A stretch of DNA of 64,000 nt from Sphingobacteriales bacterium (GTDB taxonomy: Bacteria; Bacteroidota; Bacteroidia; Chitinophagales; LD1), in contig JADFDM010000005.1 of the NCBI GenBank assembly GCA_018262795.1, forward strand, positions 62,001-126,000, written 5' to 3'. The notes beneath the pieces are model-generated. The model searched no databases and had not been told where the DNA came from. It was given only the letters and a program-made list of their open reading frames with translations. Position numbers and translations under genes: made by a program. Below are positions 56,755 through 64,000 of this stretch, in pieces; position 1 is the first letter of the stretch, and each line of letters starts with the position of its first letter.

Positions 56755-56890
56755 CTTACCCCTCCGCCCTTCGGGCACCTCCCCTTCCCGCAGGATTGCG
56801 GGGAGGAGGACCTGCCAGACGGTCTGGCTGGGATGCCGAAGCCTGCCTGAATGACGAAGTCGGGCAGTGCAGAGGAGGTAAATGAGAACC
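56755..56890. repeat. Hairpin-rich GC element, probable dispersed repeat
   Basis: About 136 bases, much richer in G+C than the surroundings. It contains several inverted repeats: GCCCTTCGGGC at 56766-56776, CCCGC/GCGGG around 56788-56803, CCAGAC/GTCTGG at 56815-56827, and outer arms CCTCC near 56760 and GGAGGT near 56875. It looks like a small non-autonomous mobile repeat; no copy elsewhere in the window was seen. Confidence 0.5.
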
Positions 56891-56944
56891 AAGACAGAGT
56901 ATTAACTCCAGCCTTTAGACTGGAGGCAACAGAATATCTATCTC

Positions 56945-57097
56945 ATGGGCTTTAGCCCTACCACTCTAAAATATCTGCGAGCCTATTTTAAAGAATATAA
57001 GCCCAAGGTGTTTTTTGAAGGGCAATACTCAGGAGGGTTTTATAGCATGCGAAGCGTTCAACCGATACTCGCTGCGTCTAAAAAAAGTCAAAATTGA
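56945..57097 (+). pseudogene. Fragment of a tyrosine recombinase (XerC-like integrase)
   Basis: A 50-codon frame containing SPTTLKYLRAYFKEYKPK and VFFEGQYSGGFYSMRSVQ. This matches the segment of Bacteroidota tyrosine recombinases just before the catalytic HTLRHS block. Both the N-terminal core-binding domain and all catalytic residues downstream are missing. It ends at a TGA where transposase-like coding begins in another frame. A dead remnant. Confidence 0.55.
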
Positions 57098-57291
57098 ATA
57101 AGCTGACCGAAGAACAAAAAAACGAAAACACGATTCAGGCAAGAAAAAGAGTGTGGATAGACCACGCCATTTGCGGAGTGAAAAGACTGAAAATAGTGAA
57201 GGACGCGTTTCGAAATCACAGTGAAGGAATGATAGATTTGTCCATTCAAGTAGCTTGTGGTTTACATAATCTCCGATTAGCCACAGGATAA
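57082..57291 (+). pseudogene. C-terminal fragment of a DDE transposase (IS5/Tnp_4-like)
   Basis: About 65 residues with TEEQK, then RVWIDHAICGVKRLKIVKD and the ending VACGLHNLRLA. This is the characteristic C-terminal block of IS5-type DDE transposases, including the last catalytic region (a Glu or Asp before HAICGVK). The rest of the transposase is absent and a stop at 57079 closes the frame upstream. Not functional. Confidence 0.8.
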
Positions 57292-57314
57292 ACTCTTATG
57301 CTGTATAATGTCTA

Positions 57315-57515
57315 ATGGAAAGAACCGAAATTATTAACTTTGAACCTCTACAGTATATTGTTGAAGGCAATATGGTAGTGGTTTTAGGAAGAGAACATCA
57401 AAAAGTAAAACGAACGGGAAGAGAACTGAAACAAGATTGGGTTCAGATATATACGGTTGAAAAGCTATTTGATTACAAAAATGGAAGAATTTGCAAGTTC
57501 AGAAGTAGTAATTGA
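57315..57515 (+). pseudogene. Internal fragment of an NTF2/SnoaL-like protein
   Basis: A 66-residue frame. The part NMVVVLGREHQKVKRTGREL and DWVQIYTVE resembles the central strands of SnoaL/NTF2-like proteins, which are about 120-130 residues. The N-terminal helices are missing and the C-terminal strand is replaced by unrelated sequence (KLFDYKNGRICKFRSSN). Its stop overlaps the region just before the DsbA/SpxH-like gene. Probably a decayed gene next to the transposase scar. Confidence 0.55.
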
Positions 57516-57526
57516 ATAGTATAATT

Positions 57527-58543
57527 ATGATAATTCGAACAGTAACAGTATTAATCACCTTGTTAAGCTTTACAGCATGTCAAGGACAAGCAAAAACTAA
57601 AGATATGAATAACGATATATCAAAAAATAGTAACCCGCTTTTATGCGATATAAAAACCGGAATGTGTGAAACAACATATGAGAATATAAATACTTCATCT
57701 AAAACGAATCAGCAATTTTCAGAGAAATCCGTAAAGCTAATTTATTACACAGACCCAATTTGTTCATCTTGTTGGGGAATAGAACCACAACTGCGCAAAC
57801 TTAAATTGGAATACGGCAACGCTATTGAGATAGATTATCGAATGGGCGGTTTATTGCCAGATTGGAGCTACAATAGTGGAGGTATTGGTAAACCTTCTGA
57901 CGTTGCACACCATTGGGATGAAGTAAGTGTTTATTATGATATGCCCATAGATGGTGATGTTTGGTTAGAAGACCCCTTGCACTCATCTTATCCACCCTCA
58001 ATCGCATTTAAAGCAGCACAAATTCAAGACAATGAAAAAGCGATTTTGTTTCTGCGTGAAATACGAGAAATGGTTTTCCTCCAAAAAAAGAATATTACAA
58101 AATGGGAGTATTTGGAATTGGCGGGAAAGAAGGTTGGGCTCGACATTGTTAAGTTCAAAACCGATTATGAAGGAAAGGCAAAAGAACTTTTTGCTGAAGA
58201 TTTGAGATTAGCCAAAGAATTAGGCGTAAGAGGCTTTCCGACAATATTTTTTACAGACACAACAGGACATAAAGAAATAGTTTATGGCTCAAAACCCTAT
58301 AACATATTTGAAAATGCTTTGCTTAAACTATTTCCTATGGCTTCTAAAGCAGCTTACGACAAAACTTGGACTTCTATATTTTCTAAATATCATTCATTGA
58401 CCGCAAAAGAGTTTTCAGAACTGACAGGAAAACCACGTAATGAGTGTGAAAAATATTTAGACGACTTAACCACTGATGGGGAAATAGAAAAACTGACAAC
58501 AAAAAACGGAGCAATTTGGACCCTGAAAAATACCAGCCGCTAA
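57527..58543 (+). CDS. DsbA-family (FrnE/SpxH-like) thioredoxin-fold protein with extra C-terminal domain
   Basis: A thioredoxin-fold oxidoreductase of 338 residues from ATG 57527. That start gives a lipoprotein-like signal with lipobox SFTAC; a second ATG at 57605 would give a cytosolic protein beginning just before the family start NPLLCDIKTGMCE. The active site is Cys79/Cys82 (DPICSSCWGIEPQLRK), with cis-Pro in RGFPTIFF. The last 55 residues (LTAKEFSELTGKPRNECEKY, LDDLTTDGEIEKLTTKNG) look like a winged-helix unit, unusual for an exported protein. It may be a SpxH-like adaptor or a periplasmic DsbA. It lies downstream of the mobile-element scars. Confidence 0.85.
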   Translation: MIIRTVTVLITLLSFTACQGQAKTKDMNNDISKNSNPLLCDIKTGMCETTYENINTSSKTNQQFSEKSVKLIYYTDPICSSCWGIEPQLRKLKLEYGNAIEIDYRMGGLLPDWSYNSGGIGKPSDVAHHWDEVSVYYDMPIDGDVWLEDPLHSSYPPSIAFKAAQIQDNEKAILFLREIREMVFLQKKNITKWEYLELAGKKVGLDIVKFKTDYEGKAKELFAEDLRLAKELGVRGFPTIFFTDTTGHKEIVYGSKPYNIFENALLKLFPMASKAAYDKTWTSIFSKYHSLTAKEFSELTGKPRNECEKYLDDLTTDGEIEKLTTKNGAIWTLKNTSR

Positions 58544-58583
58544 CAGCACCTAAATGCAAACAAAAGAAGTAGCCAGCTCGTCC

Positions 58584-58630
58584 TAGTCTGTAGCCAAGCC
58601 TGTGCGTCAGGGACGCGCCCGCCTGACCGG
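58584..58630 (-). repeat. Dispersed 47-bp intergenic repeat, copy 2
   Basis: Inverted copy of 30141-30187: both conserved blocks (19 and 10 bases) are identical and the 18-base gap is the same length with different sequence. The region 58544-58862 otherwise holds no gene. Confidence 0.75.
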
Positions 58631-58862
58631 ACGGGCAGGGATGTCTGCCAACCCCAAAGAATAGTTCTGGTAGCAATAACAAATTTGCGCAGGGGTGCTG
58701 TGGTTCAAGATGTACTTAGCGCAGGGATAAAACTCATACCTTTAAATTGCAAAGACAGCAGTGCATTTTGTTTCGTCAATTATAAGTAACCACTCTGCGA
58801 GTGGACGATCGAACCAGTATGGGAATGTGTCCGCTTTTTTGAGAAGAAACACTGAAATTATT

Positions 58863-59708
58863 ATGACAACCACTTACTTACCAAACAAGAAGTGTCTGCT
58901 CACTGGAGCGGCAAGCGGTATCGGTAAAGCAATGGCTCTATTATTAGCTGAAAGCGGAGCGGAACTATTTCTTATAGACATTAACGCCAACGGATTGCAG
59001 GAAACTGTTGAGTTAATCAGAGGGAAAAACGGAAAAGTAAATGCCTATAAAGTATTCAGCATTACTGATTTTGAGCAGGTGAAATTATTTGCAGAAGAAA
59101 TTCATGCACTGTATGGAGCAATGGACATCGTGATGAACATTGCCGGCATTTCTGCCTGGGGTGCGGTGGACAAAATGGGACACGAAGAATGGAGCAACAT
59201 AATAGACATCAACTTGAAAGGACCGATTCACATTATCGAATCATTTGTTCCTAAAATGATGCAACAACAGAAAGGGCATGTAGTAAATGTGTCATCCGCT
59301 GCCGGGCTTTTCGGCTTGCCTTGGCACGGTGCTTACAGCGCGAGTAAATACGGGCTTCGTGGCCTGTCAGACGTTTTGCGACACGATTTAAAAAGATATA
59401 ACATACACACTCATTTGGTTTGCCCAGGCGCTGTGGATACGGATTTGGTAAACAGCATCAAAATATCGGGCCTTACAATTTCAGAGAAAAAACTTCAAAC
59501 ACTCAAAACACGTTTTCAGAAACACGCGGTAAAGCCTGAGCAAGCGGCAAAAACCATATTGAAAGGAATTGAAAAAAATGAATACCTGATTTTCACTTCA
59601 TTCGATGTTCGCTTCGGATATTGGATGCAACGAAAATTCACTTTCTTATACGAATGGGCGATGCAGAAAATGAACGATTATTTTCAAAAAACACTGACCG
59701 AAAAATAG
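58863..59708 (+). CDS. Short-chain dehydrogenase/reductase (SDR)
   Basis: A 281-residue NAD(P)-dependent oxidoreductase. The ATG at 58863 places TGAASGIGKAM close to the start, as usual for classical SDRs; an upstream frame to 58761 is not conserved-looking. Catalytic Ser is in VNVSSAAG and Tyr/Lys in YSASKYGLRG; NIAGISAWG supplies the NNAG equivalent. The C-terminal region (FDVRFGYWMQRKFTFLYEWAM) is amphipathic and may contact membranes. Convergent with the CMD-family gene nine bases away. Substrate unknown. Confidence 0.92.
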   Translation: MTTTYLPNKKCLLTGAASGIGKAMALLLAESGAELFLIDINANGLQETVELIRGKNGKVNAYKVFSITDFEQVKLFAEEIHALYGAMDIVMNIAGISAWGAVDKMGHEEWSNIIDINLKGPIHIIESFVPKMMQQQKGHVVNVSSAAGLFGLPWHGAYSASKYGLRGLSDVLRHDLKRYNIHTHLVCPGAVDTDLVNSIKISGLTISEKKLQTLKTRFQKHAVKPEQAAKTILKGIEKNEYLIFTSFDVRFGYWMQRKFTFLYEWAMQKMNDYFQKTLTEK

Positions 59709-59717
59709 TTTTCGATC

Positions 59718-60365
59718 TTACTTTATTTTGATATTAAATTCCTGGATTACTTTTTCCACAGAAGATTCCAACTTCAATCCCACACTGTTTAAAAAGCCCG
59801 CCAACATTTGGTAATTTCCTATCAGCATAGAAATTTCAATCAGCATCTTTCCCGAATAAAATTGAGAGAGCAGTTGCCAGGTGTTTTCTGAAATAAGTTG
59901 GTGGTTTATCAATTCATCGCAAGCGATTATCAAACCTTTTTCTTTTTCATCTTGAAAAGCCGAAGCCCCAATTGAAACACCTACTACATCCTTATCCGTC
60001 AGTCCGTTTTTTAGACCTAATTCTATATGTTGTCCCCATTCATACCGACATCTGCACAGCCACGCTACTCGAAGAATAACCAGTTCGCGTTCCCTGCTCG
60101 ATAGTTTTCCGTAAGGCATCAGTCTTGAGGCAAAATACAACCACGCCCAAAACAGCCGTCTGTTTACCCCTAACACTTTGAACACATCAGGCACTTCATC
60201 TCTGCCAAACCACTTTCCGGCTTTTCCCACGATTTTAAACAACAAGCTTTGATCTTGTGCAGTGGGGATTTTCATTCTTTGGGGAACGTCTATCCAACCT
60301 TGTGCAGGAATCAGTGTATCTTTCATAATAGCACCCAATTTTACAAATAATAATTCAGCCCTCAT
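59718..60365 (-). CDS. Carboxymuconolactone decarboxylase (CMD/AhpD)-like protein
   Basis: A 215-residue all-helical protein. The CMD core is ERELVILRVAWLCRCRYEWGQHIELG, with the Cys and His positions of the AhpD-like redox site, although the usual CxxC is CRC here. A second ATG at 60326 (MKDTLIPAQGW) is a plausible start. Such proteins act as thiol peroxidase-like or decarboxylase enzymes; exact role unknown. Confidence 0.85.
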   Translation of the reverse strand: MRAELLFVKLGAIMKDTLIPAQGWIDVPQRMKIPTAQDQSLLFKIVGKAGKWFGRDEVPDVFKVLGVNRRLFWAWLYFASRLMPYGKLSSRERELVILRVAWLCRCRYEWGQHIELGLKNGLTDKDVVGVSIGASAFQDEKEKGLIIACDELINHQLISENTWQLLSQFYSGKMLIEISMLIGNYQMLAGFLNSVGLKLESSVEKVIQEFNIKIK

Positions 60366-60509
60366 TCATTAGCGACAAACTCCTGTTCCGAAGTTGAACC
60401 CTGACTAAGGTCACCTTACCTGCTGTCTGTAGATTGAAGCACGGCCAAAGGTTAAGCAACTACAGACTTTCGAGAGAGAACTCGACAAAAGAGATATTTT
60501 TACATCACA

Positions 60510-60785
60510 ATGACAGCTGCGAAAACAATTAAAGAGCTTACAGAAATTCCGGGAGTTGGTAAATCTATCGCAACAGATTTATACAACATCGGTATCAGAC
60601 ATGTGGACGACCTAAAAGGCAAAGATCCACAACTGCTTTACGAGCAGTCTAATAAATTTGCTGCTTGCGTTCAGGACAAGTGTTTGCTTTATGTTTTTCG
60701 TTGTGCGGTATATTTTGCACAAACACCAGCGCACCAGCGCGACAGCGAAAAACTAAAATGGTGGAATTGGAAAGACAAGAAATAA
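60510..60785 (+). CDS. Helix-hairpin-helix protein of the Cdd1 (pathogenicity locus) family
   Basis: A 91-residue protein. EIPGVGKSIATDLYNIGIRH is a helix-hairpin-helix, and DDLKGKDPQLLYEQ plus DKCLLYVFRCAVYFAQ match the Cdd1 family throughout. The HhH suggests DNA binding, but no function is established. Two conserved Cys lie in the second half. Sits alone between CMD and ybeY. Confidence 0.87.
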   Translation: MTAAKTIKELTEIPGVGKSIATDLYNIGIRHVDDLKGKDPQLLYEQSNKFAACVQDKCLLYVFRCAVYFAQTPAHQRDSEKLKWWNWKDKK

Positions 60786-60951
60786 GAAACACTAACACCT
60801 GTGAGCGTTGCGCTTCTGCCGTTTAAACAGGCACAAAAACTTTGCTTGCCAGAAGCCACCGCCTAAGCGGTAAATAAACAACCCAAAACCGCTTCCCCAA
60901 AAATCAAATAAGAATAAATATTTTTGAGAGATAGATAATACCCCTTACTCC

Positions 60952-61428
60952 ATGCCCATTACCTTCCACACTGCCGATATTCAATTCACATTAAAGCAGA
61001 AGAAAAAACTAAAGCATTTTATCACCGCACAAATCAAAGCTGCCCAGTACCAGCCCGGCACCCTGTCCTTCGTGTTCTGCTCCGATGATTATCTCCTTGA
61101 CATTAATAGGCAGTTTCTAAAACACGATTATTATACTGATATTATTACCTTCCCACTCAACGAGTTTCCGGAACTTATCGAAGGGGAAGTTTACATCTCC
61201 ATAGATCGTGTGAAGGAGAATGCCGAGAAGTATCGGAAGGCGAGTGCAGGAAAATTTGCACACCCTTTGCCCTACGCCTCTTTGGTTTTTAATACAGAAC
61301 TTCACCGCGTTATTTTTCATGGGGTGTTGCACCTGCTTGGCTATAAAGATAAATCGGCCTTGCAACAGGCAGAAATGCGGAAAATGGAAGACCGCTGGCT
61401 TCGTAAGTATGAAAAGGAAGAGAATTAA
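60952..61428 (+). CDS. ybeY: Endoribonuclease YbeY (rRNA maturation)
   Basis: A 158-residue metal-dependent RNase that processes 16S rRNA ends and takes part in ribosome quality control. The UPF0054 signature is present: LDINRQFLKHDYYTDIITFP and the zinc-binding HGVLHLLGYKDKS. The usual third His of the HxxxHxxxxxH site is replaced by Asp/Lys positions here, a form I recall from other Bacteroidota members. The gene is 250 bases upstream of mnmG on the same strand. Confidence 0.93.
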   Translation: MPITFHTADIQFTLKQKKKLKHFITAQIKAAQYQPGTLSFVFCSDDYLLDINRQFLKHDYYTDIITFPLNEFPELIEGEVYISIDRVKENAEKYRKASAGKFAHPLPYASLVFNTELHRVIFHGVLHLLGYKDKSALQQAEMRKMEDRWLRKYEKEEN

Positions 61429-61485
61429 AGCATTTATGGTGTAAGAAATTAGTGCAACTGCCTGTATTTCAATCTAATATAACTA

Positions 61486-61501
61486 TGTTCCATGTGGAAC
61501 A
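61486..61501. promoter_or_regulatory. parS-like palindrome 1
   Basis: TGTTCCATGTGGAACA has perfect 7-base arms. It differs from the symmetric form TGTTCCACGTGGAACA at one position and resembles ParB-binding parS sites. Confidence 0.6.
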
Positions 61502-61541
61502 AACCCCAAGCGCTTCTCAAAGGCTGTTTTCTTTTCCAAAT

Positions 61542-61557
61542 AGTTCTACGTGGAACA
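61542..61557. promoter_or_regulatory. parS-like palindrome 2
   Basis: AGTTCTACGTGGAACA keeps the central ACGT and matches 14 of 16 bases of TGTTCCACGTGGAACA. It lies 56 bases after site 1 and both precede mnmG. Confidence 0.55.
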
Positions 61558-61699
61558 AAAACGAAAGGACACTGTAGCTTATGCCGTTCAAATATCCGTA
61601 CGTCAATCCAAATTCATCATTAATTTTACCCCGTGATTAAAGAGAATAAGATTATAGCAGTTGGGGTGGGTCTGCTCAAACCAACACAAACCAAGAAGC

Positions 61700-63586
61700 A
61701 TGTTTAAGGAGTACGATGTAATAGTGGTTGGGGCGGGTCATGCCGGCTGTGAAGCTGCTGCTGCAGCTGCTAATATGGGTAGTAGTGTATTGCTCATCAC
61801 TATGAACATGCAAGTAATGGGGCAAATGAGTTGCAACCCGGCTATGGGAGGCATTGCCAAAGGTCAAATAGTTCGTGAAATAGATGCGCTGGGTGGCTAC
61901 TCAGGAATTGTAAGCGATAAGAGCATGTTGCAGTTCAGAATGCTTAATCTCAGCAAAGGTCCGGCTATGTGGAGCCCTCGCACGCAGAACGATAGAATGA
62001 TGTTTACAAGTCTGTGGAGAACCATGCTGGAAGACGCTCAAAATGTGGATTTTTGGCAAGATATGGTTAGTGGACTGTTAGTAAGGGATGAAAAAGTGTG
62101 CGGAGTGAGGACTTCTATGGGGATAACCATTGAGGCAAAAAGCGTGGTTTTGACCAATGGAACCTTCCTCAATGGTCTTATCCATATCGGTGAAAAACAC
62201 TTTAGCGGAGGTCGTGCAGGTGAGAAAGCAGCTCATGGTATTACCGAGCAATTGGTAGAGCTTGGCTTTGAGTCGGGCCGAATGAAAACCGGAACCCCTC
62301 CCCGTATTGACGGCCGCAGCTTAGACTATTCTAAAATGGATGAGCAGAAGGGCGATGAGGAAGTAAGTGGCTTTTCCTTTAAGAAGGGGATGCACCCCTT
62401 TGGCTCTAAATCTTCACCGGCCATTAGCCAACTCAGTTGCCACATTACTTACACCAACCAAAAGGTGCACGATATCCTTCGCACCGGCTTTGATAAAAGC
62501 CCAATGTTTTCGGGTAGAATAAAAGGGCTTGGCCCTCGTTATTGCCCCAGCGTGGAAGATAAAATTGATCGTTTTGCCGATAAAGATAGGCATCAGTTAT
62601 TTGTAGAGCCGGAAGGTTGGAACACGGTAGAAGTGTATGTCAATGGCTTTTCTACCTCCCTGCCGGAGGATGTGCAATACAAGGCACTGAAGGAAGTTCC
62701 GGGTTTTGAAAATATGCGGATGTTCCGCCCCGGCTATGCCATTGAATACGACTATTTTCCGCCTACGCAGTTAGAGCACACCTTAGAAACCAAGTTGGTA
62801 AAGAACCTGTTTTTTGCAGGGCAAATCAACGGCACTACCGGCTACGAGGAAGCAGCTTGCCAGGGCTTAATGGCGGGTATCAATGCCCATAAAGCCGCAC
62901 GGGACGAAGAACCTTTTGTGCTCAAGCGTTCCGATGCCTACATTGGTGTATTGATTGACGATCTCATTACCAAGGGAACTGAGGAGCCTTATCGCATGTT
63001 TACCAGCAGGGCAGAATATCGCATTTTGCTCCGTCAGGATAATGCCGATTTGAGGCTTACAGAACTGGGCCATCAACTCGGTTTGGCCGATGAAGACAGG
63101 CTGAAAAGAGTGAGAGAAAAGAGGGCAGCCATAGATGCCATTCGGAAGTATTTTGGAGAATACGGAGCCGAGCCTTCTGTGTTGAATCCTGTTCTTGCGG
63201 AGGCCGGTACCAGTGGATTGAACCAGCGGATAAAATTAGACAAGGTGCTTTCTCGTCCGCAGGTCGATATGACTATGCTTAGGAAATCATTGAAAGAGGT
63301 GGATGAATTTCTTTCCCGATACGAAAAGGAGTTTGTAGAGAGTGCCGAAATTGAAATGAAATACGAGAGCTACATTCACAAGGAGGTAGAGTTGGTACAG
63401 AAGATGAATCACTTAGAGGATATTCGCCTTCAGGCAGATTATGATTACAGCAAGCTAAAGTCGCTCTCCATGGAGGCGCGGATCAAATTGACTAAAATTA
63501 AACCCACTTCCTTAGGGCAGGCGAGCCGAATCAGCGGGGTTTCTCCGGCTGATGTATCGGTATTGTTGGTGCACATGGGAAGGTAA
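61700..63586 (+). CDS. mnmG: tRNA uridine-5-carboxymethylaminomethyl modification enzyme MnmG
   Basis: A 628-residue FAD enzyme acting with MnmE at the tRNA wobble uridine. The ATG at 61700 is chosen because MFKEYDVIVVGAGHAGCEAA matches the family start; an upstream frame adds 13 residues. The FAD-binding GAGHAGCE, GGIAKGQIVREIDALGG and the second family signature (GYEEAACQGLMAGINAHKA) are present, as is the C-terminal MnmE-binding helical region. mnmG is often close to oriC and parS; two parS-like sites lie just upstream. Confidence 0.96.
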   Translation: MFKEYDVIVVGAGHAGCEAAAAAANMGSSVLLITMNMQVMGQMSCNPAMGGIAKGQIVREIDALGGYSGIVSDKSMLQFRMLNLSKGPAMWSPRTQNDRMMFTSLWRTMLEDAQNVDFWQDMVSGLLVRDEKVCGVRTSMGITIEAKSVVLTNGTFLNGLIHIGEKHFSGGRAGEKAAHGITEQLVELGFESGRMKTGTPPRIDGRSLDYSKMDEQKGDEEVSGFSFKKGMHPFGSKSSPAISQLSCHITYTNQKVHDILRTGFDKSPMFSGRIKGLGPRYCPSVEDKIDRFADKDRHQLFVEPEGWNTVEVYVNGFSTSLPEDVQYKALKEVPGFENMRMFRPGYAIEYDYFPPTQLEHTLETKLVKNLFFAGQINGTTGYEEAACQGLMAGINAHKAARDEEPFVLKRSDAYIGVLIDDLITKGTEEPYRMFTSRAEYRILLRQDNADLRLTELGHQLGLADEDRLKRVREKRAAIDAIRKYFGEYGAEPSVLNPVLAEAGTSGLNQRIKLDKVLSRPQVDMTMLRKSLKEVDEFLSRYEKEFVESAEIEMKYESYIHKEVELVQKMNHLEDIRLQADYDYSKLKSLSMEARIKLTKIKPTSLGQASRISGVSPADVSVLLVHMGR

Positions 63587-64000
63587 GTGCAACTCTTGAA
63601 AACCCAATCACTGATACCCGAAACGAAGGCGACTCTGCGGCTGCTTAGGCTGCTGTTCGTGGCTGTTGTCTTATATGGATGTGCTAATGAAAGTGCACCC
63701 TTGGGGGGTAAGGAAGACAAAGATGCCCCTACACTGAAAAGCGTTTCTCCGCCTGATAAGGCTATCCATTTTAAAAGCACCAAGATTCAGCTCACCTTTA
63801 ATGAGTTTATTCAGAGCACTGGCTTTGCTCAAACTATCATCTCTCCTCCGCTTGATAAGAATCCGGTGTATCGAGTCAGCAGAAACAAATTAACTATCCA
63901 ACTAAAAGGCGAACTTCAACCTAACACTACCTACACCATCAATTTTGGAGATGATATTAAAGATGTAAATGCAGGGAATATTGCTCCAAACTTCACCTAT
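63587..64000 (+). CDS. Lipoprotein with bacterial Ig-like domain, 3' truncated
   Basis: The frame is open to the window end (138 codons). There is no ATG: the candidates are GTG at 63587, directly after the mnmG stop and preceded by GGAAGG, or TTG at 63596. A hydrophobic run (LRLLFVAVVLYGC) with a lipobox is followed by a low-complexity linker (ANESAPLGGKEDKDAPTL) and an Ig-like domain of the SbsA/Big type (IHFKSTKIQLTFNEFIQ, TYTINFGDDIKDVNAGN). Probably a surface or periplasmic lipoprotein translated with mnmG. Confidence 0.8.
   Translation, partial: MQLLKTQSLIPETKATLRLLRLLFVAVVLYGCANESAPLGGKEDKDAPTLKSVSPPDKAIHFKSTKIQLTFNEFIQSTGFAQTIISPPLDKNPVYRVSRNKLTIQLKGELQPNTTYTINFGDDIKDVNAGNIAPNFTY

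Noticed and set aside
1-64000. tRNA, rRNA and CRISPR loci
   Set aside because: I read the intergenic regions for tRNA T-loop signatures, conserved rRNA stretches and short spaced repeats and found none; without a covariance search a small RNA could be missed.

Overview
This window is chromosomal DNA from a member of the Bacteroidota. Evidence: many secreted proteins end in type IX secretion system (T9SS) sorting domains, a PorP/SprF protein and a PorE-like OmpA protein are present, a TAnnTTTG-type promoter element precedes several genes, and most genes lack a Shine-Dalgarno sequence. The mix of envelope, efflux and housekeeping genes looks like a free-living environmental member, but I cannot name the genus. 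I found no rRNA, tRNA or CRISPR array.

Layout: 1-3087 is the end of a CusA-type metal efflux pump. 3221-15110 holds three exported T9SS type A proteins: a small one, a 2273-residue beta-repeat protein on the minus strand, and a subtilase with nine 26-residue repeats. A secreted chalcone-isomerase-fold protein sits among them. 15120-23883 is a minus-strand block with rpiB, tatC, a complete RND efflux operon (TolC, adaptor, pump) preceded by a PepSY-like protein and a small His-rich protein, and an OmpA lipoprotein. 24059-30067 is a plus-strand surface cluster: a collagen-like protein, a small exported protein, a T9SS type B cargo, PorP/SprF and a PorE-like protein.

30495-44885 is mixed: an Fn3-like lipoprotein, DsbD, an NhaD-like ion transporter, an arginase-fold protein with altered metal ligands, a serine hydrolase, a flippase and glycosyltransferase pair, an AraC regulator, and a collagen-like protein with an S74 chaperone domain. 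45021-47099 is a divergent repressor (XRE plus S24 peptidase) and DNA polymerase IV pair with two matching operators between them. 47482-56648 carries transport, RNA modification, corA-nadD, a gene-free 508-bp stretch rich in DnaA boxes (candidate oriC), then L,D-transpeptidase, phosphatidylserine decarboxylase, a methyltransferase, an esterase and a histidine kinase.

56750-57515 is a graveyard of mobile-element and gene fragments beside a hairpin-rich repeat. The right end has a DsbA/SpxH-like protein, an SDR, a CMD-family protein, a Cdd1-type HhH protein, ybeY, two parS-like palindromes, mnmG and the start of an Ig-like lipoprotein. The DnaA-box cluster, the parS-like sites and mnmG lie within about 12 kb, which suggests the right part of the window lies near the replication origin.
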